From an uncultured Actinomycetes bacterium (GTDB taxonomy: Bacteria > Actinomycetota > Coriobacteriia > Coriobacteriales > Atopobiaceae), in NCBI GenBank assembly GCA_900315165.1, contig OMXZ01000002.1, positions 1 through 64,000 of the forward strand: a stretch of 64,000 nt of DNA. Reading direction: 5' to 3'. Position numbers and translations under genes: made by a program. Of the stretch, positions 1-9,623 are shown one piece after another. Each line of letters begins with the position of its first letter. Within the stretch, counting starts at the first letter, position 1. The notes below the pieces were generated by a model that saw only the letters and a program-made list of their open reading frames with translations, was not told the DNA's origin and made no database searches.

Positions 1-96
1 TGGGACGCGATGGTCCGCCGCGCGATGGGCCGCGACTTCAGCTGGAACGTCTCCGCCAAGAAGTACGAGGACCTCTATCGCCAGATGGTGGGGTAG
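1..96 (+). CDS. glgA: Glycogen synthase, C-terminal fragment
   Basis: The window opens inside a gene; frame 1 reads WDAMVRRAMGRDFSWNVSAK and continues to a TAG at 94-96. The AM-x-DFSW-x-x-SA-x-x-Y-x-x-LY pattern is the usual last helix of bacterial ADP-glucose glycogen synthase (GT5), which extends alpha-1,4-glucan chains in the cytoplasm. Only 31 residues are visible, so the call rests on this tail alone. The gene is convergent with the zinc-ribbon gene that ends at 427, and the gap between them is filled by a palindromic repeat array. Confidence 0.72.
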   Translation, partial: WDAMVRRAMGRDFSWNVSAKKYEDLYRQMVG

Positions 97-187
97 GGCA
101 CCGCACCCGCAACGTATCTTGTTCGCTTGGGTAGTGAGCCTCATGTTCACGGCACCCCATGCGCCGTGGGCTGCGGACGTCTCCGAT

Positions 188-410
188 TGACAGCGAATAC
201 GTAGCGACTGCAGCAAGTACGTTGTGCCTGACAACGAGTACGTTGCCATTGACAAAGAATCCGTCGGATTGCGACCTGGTGGCGGAAAAACCGCTTCCTA
301 GCTCACGATTCGACGGACTTGTTGTCTGGTGCTACGTACTGGTTGTGTGCGGCTACGTACCCGATGAGGACGCAACGGATTTGTTGCAGCCACAACGGAG
401 TCGTTGCAGG
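188..410. repeat. Large imperfect palindrome built of ~21-bp repeats
   Basis: Four forward units lie end to end at 188-208, 209-228, 229-249 and 250-269 (best copy TGACAACGAGTACGTTGCC). Five reverse-complement units follow at about 308-326, 328-347, 350-368, 369-389 and 390-410. Forward and reverse units mirror each other around position 288-289, where GCGG-AAAAA-CCGC (282-294) forms a small hairpin. A degraded fifth forward unit may lie near 169-187. The array fills the 330-bp gap between convergent genes; I see no gene or canonical terminator there. The period of about 21 bp equals two helical turns. Function unknown. Confidence 0.8.
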
Positions 411-426
411 CGGAAGGTCGTGCTCG

Positions 427-1497
427 CTAGTCGTTGCCCGTACCGGTGCCGGCCTCGAAGCTATTGGCGACGGCTGTGACGTACGGCATCATCTCGCTCT
501 TCTCGGACTCCTTGTAGTAGATCACGAGAAGCTGGACGGTGTCGTTATTGACGAGGCCGCGGATGTAGACGAGGTCGCCGTCGTCGTCCGCCTGGGTGCC
601 CTCGAGGGTGAAGGAGTCACGATCGGCCTGCACCACGTCGAGGCCGAAATCGGCGTAGTCGTCGTTGTTGTTGGCGAACCACTCGCCCCAGCCCTCGGCA
701 TCGTCGCCGTCGGTGTTGGTACCGCCAAAGGCGATTGCGATCATGTAGGGGTCGGAGCTGTCATAGTACAGGCGGCCGTCGGTGTCCTCCTCGGTCATGC
801 TGGGCAGGGGGCAGAAGGAATAGCCATAGCCGTTTGTCTCGTCGGTCACGCGGTCGGCGAGTTCGACACCCGACGTGTCGACGGCCGGGGTGTCGGAGCC
901 GCCGCCGCTCTTGCCGCTCAGCAGGACGAAGCCGCCCACGGCGACGAGGGCGATCACGATGGCGATGATGATGCCGCGGACCGGAGACTTCTTCTGGACG
1001 GGAGCGGGCTGGTAGCCGGCCTGGTAGGGTTGGCCGCCCTGCTGGAACTGGGGCTGACCCTGCGGGGTGCCGCCGTACTGATACTGCTGATACTGCTGCT
1101 GCGGCTGAGGTTGAGGTTGCGGCTGGGGCGCCCCATAGGCGTACTGCTGCGGCTGCGGCTCGGGCTGGGGCTGCGAGGTGTACTGGAACTGCTGGGGCTC
1201 GGGCGTCGGCGCAGCCTGGACCGGCTGGGGAGCGGGCTCGGGCGCCGAGGCAGGCTCAGGCTCCGGCTGAGCCGGCTCCGCTATCGGTTCGGGCTGGGGA
1301 GTGGGCTCTGGCTGAGGAGCAGGCTCGGGTTCGGGCTGGACCGGCTCGGGCACAGGCTCTGGCTGGATCGGTTCAGGCGTCGGCTCGGGGGCGGGCACAG
1401 ACTCGGGCTGAGTAGAAGCCGCTTGCAGTGGGGCGCCGCACGAGCTGCAGAAATGGGCGCCGTCAGGATTTTCCGAACCGCAGTTGGGACAGTACAT
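427..1497 (-). CDS. Zinc-ribbon membrane protein with Pro/Gln-rich linker (paralogue 1)
   Basis: A 356-residue protein. An N-terminal zinc ribbon has Cys3/Cys6 (CPNC) and Cys17/Cys20 (CSSC). It is followed by a long low-complexity Pro/Glu/Gln linker (about 25-165), one hydrophobic segment (about 170-195) and a C-terminal domain that should lie outside the membrane. That domain shares DRVTD-TNGYGYSFCPLPSM and DGRLYYDSSDPYMIAIAFGG with the next gene, so the two are tandem paralogues. An AAGGAG Shine-Dalgarno (complement of 1503-1508) precedes the ATG. Zinc-ribbon plus single-TM proteins are common in Gram-positives, but I cannot assign a function. The linker is much longer than in the paralogue. 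Confidence 0.85.
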   Translation of the reverse strand: MYCPNCGSENPDGAHFCSSCGAPLQAASTQPESVPAPEPTPEPIQPEPVPEPVQPEPEPAPQPEPTPQPEPIAEPAQPEPEPASAPEPAPQPVQAAPTPEPQQFQYTSQPQPEPQPQQYAYGAPQPQPQPQPQQQYQQYQYGGTPQGQPQFQQGGQPYQAGYQPAPVQKKSPVRGIIIAIVIALVAVGGFVLLSGKSGGGSDTPAVDTSGVELADRVTDETNGYGYSFCPLPSMTEEDTDGRLYYDSSDPYMIAIAFGGTNTDGDDAEGWGEWFANNNDDYADFGLDVVQADRDSFTLEGTQADDDGDLVYIRGLVNNDTVQLLVIYYKESEKSEMMPYVTAVANSFEAGTGTGND

Positions 1498-1540
1498 CTC
1501 GACTCCTTAGCTTCTTGCTTTGATGCAATGAACTGATACA

Positions 1541-1568
1541 AGTATACAGAACCATCGATGTCGCGAAA
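1541..1568 (-). promoter_or_regulatory. Candidate promoter of the first zinc-ribbon gene
   Basis: On the minus strand TTTCGC (complement of 1563-1568) and TATACT (complement of 1541-1546) are separated by 16 bp. The -10 element is strong and the -35 weak. It lies about 45 bp upstream of the ATG at 1497, and the preceding gene ends in its own terminator, so separate transcription is likely. Confidence 0.42.
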
Positions 1569-1605
1569 CTACTCGGATGAGTGGGGGGCACCCTTTTCCG
1601 TACAG

Positions 1606-1634
1606 AAAAACGCCCCGGACAGAGGTCCGGGGCG
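1606..1634 (-). terminator. Rho-independent terminator of the second zinc-ribbon gene
   Basis: Read on the minus strand, a perfect 10-bp stem (CGCCCCGGAC / GTCCGGGGCG) with a 4-nt loop at 1611-1634 is followed directly by TTTTT (1606-1610). It lies 37 bp beyond the stop of the gene ending at 1671, which makes it a textbook intrinsic terminator separating the two paralogues. Confidence 0.9.
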
Positions 1635-1670
1635 CCGAGGGGACCGCTTGATGCGGAAGGGGAGGACGGG

Positions 1671-2714
1671 CTACTCGTTGCCCGTGCCGGTGCCGGCCTG
1701 GAAGCTGTCTGCCACGGCCGCGACGGACGGGAGTATGTCCGCCTCCTGATCGGCCTTGTAATAGATGCACAGAAGCTGGACGGTGTCGCTGTTGACGAGT
1801 CCGCGGACGACTAGGCGGTCGCCGTCGCTATCGGCCTGGGTGCCCACAAGGGTGAAGGTCGTCTCGTCGGACTGTGCGACGAAGAGGCCGAAGTCCTGGT
1901 AGTCCTCGTTCTGGTAGGCGAACCAGTCGGCCCAGCCCTCGGCATCGTCGCCGTCGGAATTCTCGCCGCCGAAGGCGATCGCGACCATGTAGGGGTCGGC
2001 GCTGTCGTAGTACAGGCGGCCGTCGGTGGTCTCCTCGACCATGCTGGGAAGCGGGCAGAAGGAGAAGCCGTAGCCGTTGGTGGTGTCAGTCACGCGGTCG
2101 GCGAGGGTGACGCCGGAAAGGTCGGTGCCGACGACGCCCAGCGCGGTGGCGGCGGAGTTGTCGTCCGCGGATTCGGTCGGCGTGGACTCCTCCTCGCTGC
2201 TTTCGGTGTCGGTGTCCTCGCTCTCGGTATCGTTGCCGGAATCGTCAGCCGAGCCGTCAGTGGACTCCTCCATGATGGCGGGCTCGGAGGTCGGCGTGGG
2301 CTCCTCGTCCTTCTTGCCGCCCAGGACGACCACGAGGGCGACCACGACGACCACGGCCGCGACGATGCCGATGATGAGGCCCTTGGACGGGCCCTTCTTC
2401 TGCGGGGCGGCGGGCTGGTAGCCGGTCGGGTAGGGCTGGTTGGGCATGGGCTGCTGCGCGGGCTGCGGCGCGCCGTACGCGAACTGTTGGGCATCGGGCT
2501 GCGGGGCCGCGCTATAGGCATACGGCTGCTGCTCGGTCGGCTGGGCGGGCTGGGACTGCTGGGCCGTCTCGTCCACCTGAGCGTACAGGGGCTGCGTCAC
2601 GGCTGGCTGGACCGGTTGCGTCTCCGTGGGCTGCTGTGCTTGCAGGTCTGCGCCGCAGTTGCCGCAGAAGCGCACGCCGTCCTGGTTGTCCGTGCCGCAT
2701 TTAGGGCATTTCAT
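1671..2714 (-). CDS. Zinc-ribbon membrane protein (paralogue 2)
   Basis: A 347-residue protein starting MKCPKCGTDNQDGVRFCGNC, with a four-cysteine zinc ribbon like its downstream neighbour. A Gln/Pro-rich linker leads to a single TM segment at about 108-133 (GLIIGIVAAVVVVVALVVVL). A Glu/Asp/Ser/Thr-rich spacer and the shared C-terminal domain (TNGYGFSFCPLPSM, DGRLYYDSADPYMVAIAFGG) follow. Domain order matches paralogue 1, but the low-complexity region lies mainly outside the membrane here rather than before the TM segment. A GAGGAG Shine-Dalgarno precedes the ATG. The cytoplasmic ribbon and external domain suggest sensing or envelope anchoring, which is inference. Confidence 0.85.
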   Translation of the reverse strand: MKCPKCGTDNQDGVRFCGNCGADLQAQQPTETQPVQPAVTQPLYAQVDETAQQSQPAQPTEQQPYAYSAAPQPDAQQFAYGAPQPAQQPMPNQPYPTGYQPAAPQKKGPSKGLIIGIVAAVVVVVALVVVLGGKKDEEPTPTSEPAIMEESTDGSADDSGNDTESEDTDTESSEEESTPTESADDNSAATALGVVGTDLSGVTLADRVTDTTNGYGFSFCPLPSMVEETTDGRLYYDSADPYMVAIAFGGENSDGDDAEGWADWFAYQNEDYQDFGLFVAQSDETTFTLVGTQADSDGDRLVVRGLVNSDTVQLLCIYYKADQEADILPSVAAVADSFQAGTGTGNE

Positions 2715-2779
2715 GCTGTCTCCTCACCTTTGGTTCTCTAACTCGCAATGAATACGCCTTTATCAATATTACAGGTTGT

Positions 2780-2816
2780 TTGTAAGTGTCACCTACGGGG
2801 ATTGTAAGAAGTACCT
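2780..2816. promoter_or_regulatory. 22-bp-spaced direct repeat between divergent genes
   Basis: TTGTAAG-N4-ACCT occurs twice, at 2780-2794 and 2802-2816, exactly 22 bp apart and so on the same helical face. It sits in the 232-bp gap between the zinc-ribbon gene (minus) and htpG (plus). A TAATAT -10-like hexamer on the minus strand (complement of 2766-2771) lies beside it, so the repeat could be an operator for the zinc-ribbon gene. No CIRCE or HAIR element for htpG is visible in the gap. Confidence 0.4.
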
Positions 2817-2946
2817 CACGCGCCATTAACAGAATCTCAGCAGCCCGCGCTTAGATTTTCTCATCTCGGGAATGAAGGCCAGCCGAGTGGGTAGATATCC
2901 CTATGTTGTGTCTGAATCGGCTCATCGATAGGAAAGGCGAGCACGC

Positions 2947-5103
2947 ATGCGTACGTTCAAGACCGAGTCCAAAAAGCTCCTGGACCTGATGATCAACTCC
3001 ATCTACACCAACCGCGAGATCTTCCTGCGCGAGCTTATCTCCAACGCGTCGGACGCCGTGGACAAGCTGCATTTCAAGGACCTGGCCGACCCGTCGGTCG
3101 ACCTGGGGCAGACCGAGCTTTCCATCCGTGTGGGCTTCGACAAGGACGCGCGCACGATCACGATCTCCGACACGGGCATCGGCATGACAGCCGAGGAGCT
3201 TGACCGTAACCTGGGCACCATTGCCCACTCGGGCAGCCAGGAGTTCAAGGCAGCGCTCGCGGGCGACGACGAGGCGGACGGCGCCAAGTCCACAGCCGAG
3301 ATTATCGGCCAGTTCGGCGTGGGCTTCTATTCTGCTTTCATGGTCGCCAAGAAGGTTCGTGTGGTCAGCCGCGCCTTCGGCTCCGACGAGGCCAACGTCT
3401 GGGAGTCCGACGGCATGGCCGGCTACGCCGTCTCTGCCTGCGACGCCGACGTCCTGCTCTACGGCCGCACCTGGGGCACCGACGTGGTCCTCACCCTGCG
3501 CGACAACGCGGGCGAGGAGGACTACGACGAGTACCTGAGCGAATGGAAGCTCCGCGAGCTCATCAGCAAGTACTCCAACTACGTGCGCTATCCCATCCAG
3601 ATGGAGGTCACGCACAGCCGCGAGAAGCCGGCACCCGACCCCAAGCCCGACGACTACAAGCCCGAGTGGGAGGACTATACCGAGCTCGAGACCATCAACT
3701 CGATGACCCCCATCTGGCGCCGCAAGAAAGCCGACGTGTCCGACAAGGAGTACGCCGACTTCTATGAGCAGACCTTTCACGACTACAACGGCCCCGCCCG
3801 CACCTTCACGTTGCACGCCGAGGGCACGCTCGAGTACGACGCCCTGCTCTTCATCCCGTCCGAGGCGCCCTTCGACCTCTATAGCCGCGACTACGAGAAG
3901 GGCCTCGAGCTCTACAGCTCCAACGTCCTGATCCAGGAGAAGTGCGCCGATCTGCTGCCGGACTACTACAACTTCGTGCGCGGCGTGGTGGACTCTGCCG
4001 ATATCAGCCTCAACATCTCGCGCGAGACCCTGCAGCAGACCCGCCAGCTCAAGGCCATGGCCAAGCGCATCGAGAAGAAGATCACTTCCGAGCTCCAGGA
4101 CATGCGCGATAACGCCCGCGAGGATTATGAGAAGTTCTTCGACCACTTTGGTCGCGGCCTCAAGTATGGCATCTACGCCAGCTACGGCATGAAGAAGGAC
4201 GACCTCGCCGACCTGCTGCTCTTCTGGTCTGCCAAGCAGGGCAAGCAGGTCACGCTGGCTGAGTACGCCGCAGCCATGCCCGAGGGCCAGAAGGCCATCT
4301 ACTACGCCGCGGGCGACGATCGCGACCGCCTCGAGAAGATGCCCGTCGTGAAGTCCGTGCTCGAGCACGGCTACGACGTGCTGCTCATGACCCAGGACGT
4401 GGACGAGTTCTGCCTGATGTCCATGCAGAACTACGTCTGGATGCCCGCCGCGGACATTGCCGATGCTGATATTGCCGATGCCGACGCCCACGAGGCTCCC
4501 GAGCCCAAGACCATCGAGTTCAAGAACGTCGCGTCCGGCGACCTGGACCTCGCCTCTGACGAGGAGAAGAAGCAGGCGGAGGAGACCGCCGACGCCAACA
4601 AGGCCCTGCTCGACGCGATGAAGGCGGCGCTCGGCGATTCCGTGAACAAGGTTGCCGTCTCGCCGCTCGAGACCGAGGCGCCCGCGGTGATCTCGGCCGA
4701 GGGCCCCGTGTCGCTCGAGATGGAGCGTGTACTGTCCGAGGGCCCCGAGGGCACCCCGCAGGTTGGCGCCCAGCGCGTGCTCGAGCTCAACGCCTCGCAT
4801 CCCGTCTTCGAGAAGCTCAAGGCCGCCCAGGAGGCCGGCGATACCGACAAGCTCAACCTGATGAGCTCGCTTTTGCTCGACCAGGCGCTGCTGATGGCGG
4901 GCCTCGAGGTCAAGGATCCCGTCGCCTTCGCGCAGAACGTCTGCAAGCTGATGGCGCTCCCTTGCGGCTGGGCGAGGCTCCCTCCACGGCGCGCAGCCCG
5001 CATAACTCGCGGTTTCGTCGTCGGCAATCCCGGCTTCCCGGAGCGGCATCCCTCCGGGTCACGCCGGGCCAGCTCTCGTGCCGTACCGGGAAGCGGTCAT
5101 TGA
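2947..5103 (+). CDS. htpG: Molecular chaperone HtpG (Hsp90 family) with atypical C-terminal tail
   Basis: ATP-dependent cytoplasmic chaperone that acts as a dimer. The GHKL ATPase motifs are intact: RELISNASDA near 28-37 (Glu29, Asn33), DTGIGM at 75-80 and GQFGVGFYSA at 121-130. The middle and C-terminal dimerisation domains follow. An AGGAAAGG Shine-Dalgarno precedes the ATG. Normal family members end at about the CKLMA motif, here residues 666-670. This frame continues for 48 more Arg/Pro/Gly-rich residues (671-718) with no family resemblance, encoded by two strong hairpins. An Asp/Ala repeat (ADIADADIADADA) lies in the C-terminal third. Chaperone assignment is secure; the natural end of the protein is in doubt. 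Confidence 0.96.
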   Translation: MRTFKTESKKLLDLMINSIYTNREIFLRELISNASDAVDKLHFKDLADPSVDLGQTELSIRVGFDKDARTITISDTGIGMTAEELDRNLGTIAHSGSQEFKAALAGDDEADGAKSTAEIIGQFGVGFYSAFMVAKKVRVVSRAFGSDEANVWESDGMAGYAVSACDADVLLYGRTWGTDVVLTLRDNAGEEDYDEYLSEWKLRELISKYSNYVRYPIQMEVTHSREKPAPDPKPDDYKPEWEDYTELETINSMTPIWRRKKADVSDKEYADFYEQTFHDYNGPARTFTLHAEGTLEYDALLFIPSEAPFDLYSRDYEKGLELYSSNVLIQEKCADLLPDYYNFVRGVVDSADISLNISRETLQQTRQLKAMAKRIEKKITSELQDMRDNAREDYEKFFDHFGRGLKYGIYASYGMKKDDLADLLLFWSAKQGKQVTLAEYAAAMPEGQKAIYYAAGDDRDRLEKMPVVKSVLEHGYDVLLMTQDVDEFCLMSMQNYVWMPAADIADADIADADAHEAPEPKTIEFKNVASGDLDLASDEEKKQAEETADANKALLDAMKAALGDSVNKVAVSPLETEAPAVISAEGPVSLEMERVLSEGPEGTPQVGAQRVLELNASHPVFEKLKAAQEAGDTDKLNLMSSLLLDQALLMAGLEVKDPVAFAQNVCKLMALPCGWARLPPRRAARITRGFVVGNPGFPERHPSGSRRASSRAVPGSGH
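4963..5068. repeat. Two adjacent GC-rich hairpins overriding the end of htpG
   Basis: TGCGGCTG (4963-4970) pairs with CAGCCCGCA (4994-5002), one base bulged. CCCGGC-TT-CCCGGAG (5029-5043) pairs with CTCCGGG-TCAC-GCCGGG (5052-5068). Both lie within the reading frame of the atypical HtpG tail, directly before the next palindromic region. The pair resembles a REP/REPIN-type doublet or a decayed terminator, but there is no T-tract. Confidence 0.6.
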
Positions 5104-5473
5104 CGCAGATTTCTGTAAATCCCGTATGCGGGTGCGATACTTATTGATATGGGCGTGGCCTGTCGTACCCGCAAGTCCCTTTTGCAGAGATTTGCAGTGA
5201 TAGCCGCATGCGGGCTCGATTCACCCCGCGTCGGGATCGCACCGGTCGCAGGTGCCAGTCAATGGGCGAATCACAAACAATGCCACATTGCAGCGAATTC
5301 CCGATTTTCTGACTATGAGTGCGCAGTGTGGGTCGCCGACACTGGCCGGGATTGTTCATTCAGGGTCGGTTAACAGCAAATCGCTGCAAACGGAGCCTGT
5401 TTGCACGGTCGCCCGCGTTCGAAGCAGAGTGTGCCGCGCATTCGGGGTCGGGAAATCGGAAATTTCCTGCAAC
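5104..5473. repeat. Large degenerate palindromic repeat region between htpG and ligA
   Basis: This fills most of the 438-bp gap 5104-5541, where I see no gene. Forward units lie at about 5105-5140, 5181-5218 and 5287-5325, and reverse-complement units at about 5374-5390 and 5435-5473. The clearest pairs are 5181-5197 with 5374-5390 (15 of 17 complementary) and 5287-5325 with 5435-5473 (about 29 of 39). Near the midpoint CAGTGT (5324-5329) and ACACTG (5339-5344) form a perfect 6-bp hairpin. The units are longer and more decayed than in the 188-410 array, but the forward-left, reverse-right layout is the same. Confidence 0.6.
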
Positions 5474-5508
5474 CGGGGCACAAATGCACAGGACGACGCT
5501 TGCGGTAG

Positions 5509-7779
<2,271 letters not shown>

Positions 7780-7885
7780 GGCGAGGTATCCCAAGGCGGA
7801 CTGTGCGTCTGTGCGCCAGTCGCTACAATGCTGAGCATTGTGTTGTCATCAGACGTCGTGCCGCCACGGATAGGGGAATGGCCAC

Positions 7886-8470
7886 ATGTCGATTTACGAG
7901 ATATTGCTCCTAGGCCTCGCGCTGTCCGCCGACGCCTTCTCGGTCACCATATCCAACACCTTCGTCTACGCCAACGAGCGCCGTCGGAGCCTGCTGCTCA
8001 TGCCGGTCTTCTTCGGCGCCTTCCAGGCTCTCATGCCCCTGCTCGGCTACTTTCTGGGCAGCGTGGCCGCGAGCTTCATCGAGAAGTACGCGGGCATCGT
8101 CACCCTGCTTATCCTGGGCGTGATTGGCGGCAACATGCTGCGTGAGGGCGTGGGCGCCCTGCGGGCGGCCAGATGCGGGCAGGCCGATGAGGTGGCCGCC
8201 GCCCGTGCCGACCAGCGTCTCACGATCGGCACGCTCGTCTTTCAGGCTATCGCCACGGCCATCGACGCCTTTGCGGTCGGCGTGAGCCTGCGCGCGCAGA
8301 ACGTCAACCTGATCTTCTCGGTGTCTGTCATCGGTGTCACGACAGCCGTCTGCTGCCTTGTCGCCATCTTTCTCGGCAAGAAGCTGGGACGGCTTTTGGG
8401 CGACCGCGCCGAGGTGGTGGGCGGCCTCGTGCTGATCGGGATCGGCGTCAAGGCCTTCCTGGGACTCTAG
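7886..8470 (+). CDS. mntP: Putative manganese efflux pump MntP
   Basis: A 194-residue, six-helix membrane protein of the MntP family, which exports Mn2+ and protects against metal overload. The family's paired DAF motifs are present: SADAFSVTIS in helix 1 and AIDAFAVGVS in helix 4. Length is typical. A GGGGAA Shine-Dalgarno precedes the ATG, and TACAAT at 7824-7829 is a plausible -10. The 106-bp leader is too short and unstructured for a full yybP-ykoY Mn riboswitch, which often precedes mntP elsewhere. The gene is convergent with the diguanylate cyclase, with only 4 bp between their stops. Confidence 0.88.
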   Translation: MSIYEILLLGLALSADAFSVTISNTFVYANERRRSLLLMPVFFGAFQALMPLLGYFLGSVAASFIEKYAGIVTLLILGVIGGNMLREGVGALRAARCGQADEVAAARADQRLTIGTLVFQAIATAIDAFAVGVSLRAQNVNLIFSVSVIGVTTAVCCLVAIFLGKKLGRLLGDRAEVVGGLVLIGIGVKAFLGL

Positions 8471-8474
8471 CGCC

Positions 8475-9617
8475 TCATCGCTCGGCGCCCTTGGAGCGCT
8501 TCTCCTCGTACATGAGCTCGTCGACGCTGTGGAGGAATTCCTGTGCGCCGGGCTTTGCCGCCGTGTCGTAAACGGCCGACCCCACGGAGACCTCGATGGG
8601 GAAGTCGAGGCGGTGCTGACGGTTGAAGACCCTCACAGCGGCCTGGAAATCCGCGACGAGTGCATCGAGCTCGCCTTGCTCCGCGACGTCGAGCACACAG
8701 ACGAACTCGTCACCGCCGTAGCGCGCGACCGTTCCATAGGGGGCGAAGATGTCCGCGAGAATTTCTGCGGTATTGATGAGTGCGCGATCGCCCTGGGTAT
8801 GCCCGTAGGTGTCGTTGATTGCCTTGAAATGGTCGAGGTCGGCCATCACACAGGAGAAGGCGGGGGCCGCTTCGTCTCGGCCGACCTCGGTGACATGGTT
8901 GTCGAGCACGATGTCGAGCAAACGGCGGTTGCCGATACCCGTGAGGTGGTCGGTGTTCATGTCACGGTTCTGGACGAAGAGGTAGATGAAGAGGTAGGCG
9001 ATGCCCGCGCCCGCATGCTCGAGGTTTGGGGAGTTCGGGATGACCGCCTGCAAGCCGCCGCCGATGAGCGGCGCGACCGGGAAGAGCAGGATGGCGCGGA
9101 AGTTGTCGCGGCTGAACTTCTCGCGCTGGCTGACGATGAAGATCTCGATATAGATTATGGACAGGATCAGGAGCCCGGCGCGCAAGAGGAAGAAAGGCCC
9201 GCGCTCATAGGCACCGTCGGGATGGATGACATAGAGCCACCCGGTCCAGTGGTTGACGATCGTAACGAGAAAGTTGGCCATGGTGAACATGTCGATGGGG
9301 GCGAACCACTTGGTGCGGGTGTGCTTGTCGAGCCGCGCCCAGGAGGCCACATAGCGTATCCAGGTGAACTCGACCAAGCCATCCAAAAAGAAAAGGAGGA
9401 AGTTGCCCACCGGCTGTGTCCATGGGGCTCCGGGAATTTTGACGGCGGCGAGGGTTCCGGAGAACTCCAGGATGATGATCAGGATGCCGAGCGCCTGGAA
9501 ATAAAACTTGTTGCGGGGGTTGGCCGTGGGCCGACGGGCTCCAGCTATGAGCAGCAGCAACACGACGAGCTGCGTGTAGACGTCCATGGTGTTGCCGGAG
9601 TAGAGGAAGCTGGACAT
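8475..9617 (-). CDS. Membrane-bound diguanylate cyclase (GGDEF domain)
   Basis: A 380-residue protein. Several hydrophobic segments fill the first ~200 residues (for example TQLVVLLLLIAGA and FQALGILIIILEFSGTL), followed by a C-terminal GGDEF domain with RYGGDEF ending at 305. The intact signature predicts synthesis of c-di-GMP from two GTP. The inhibitory RxxD I-site normally found five residues before GGDEF is absent (sequence APYGTVARYGGDEF), so product inhibition by that route is unlikely. The N-terminus is probably a membrane sensor of unknown ligand. It starts 6 bp after the phospholipase-like gene, with an AAGGGAT Shine-Dalgarno across the junction, so the two form an operon. Confidence 0.9.
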   Translation of the reverse strand: MSSFLYSGNTMDVYTQLVVLLLLIAGARRPTANPRNKFYFQALGILIIILEFSGTLAAVKIPGAPWTQPVGNFLLFFLDGLVEFTWIRYVASWARLDKHTRTKWFAPIDMFTMANFLVTIVNHWTGWLYVIHPDGAYERGPFFLLRAGLLILSIIYIEIFIVSQREKFSRDNFRAILLFPVAPLIGGGLQAVIPNSPNLEHAGAGIAYLFIYLFVQNRDMNTDHLTGIGNRRLLDIVLDNHVTEVGRDEAAPAFSCVMADLDHFKAINDTYGHTQGDRALINTAEILADIFAPYGTVARYGGDEFVCVLDVAEQGELDALVADFQAAVRVFNRQHRLDFPIEVSVGSAVYDTAAKPGAQEFLHSVDELMYEEKRSKGAER

Positions 9618-9623
9618 GTCGGC

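Noticed and set aside
97-426. A small gene in the first intergenic gap (frame 159-479)
   Set aside because: The frame is composed of the repeat units, has no Shine-Dalgarno, and runs into the end of the opposite gene.
2715-2946. CIRCE or HAIR heat-shock operator for htpG
   Set aside because: Neither the TTAGCACTC-N9-GAGTGCTAA pattern nor CTTGAGT-N7-ACTCAAG is present.
7780-7885. yybP-ykoY manganese riboswitch before mntP
   Set aside because: The leader after the candidate promoter is only about 55 nt and lacks the conserved loops.
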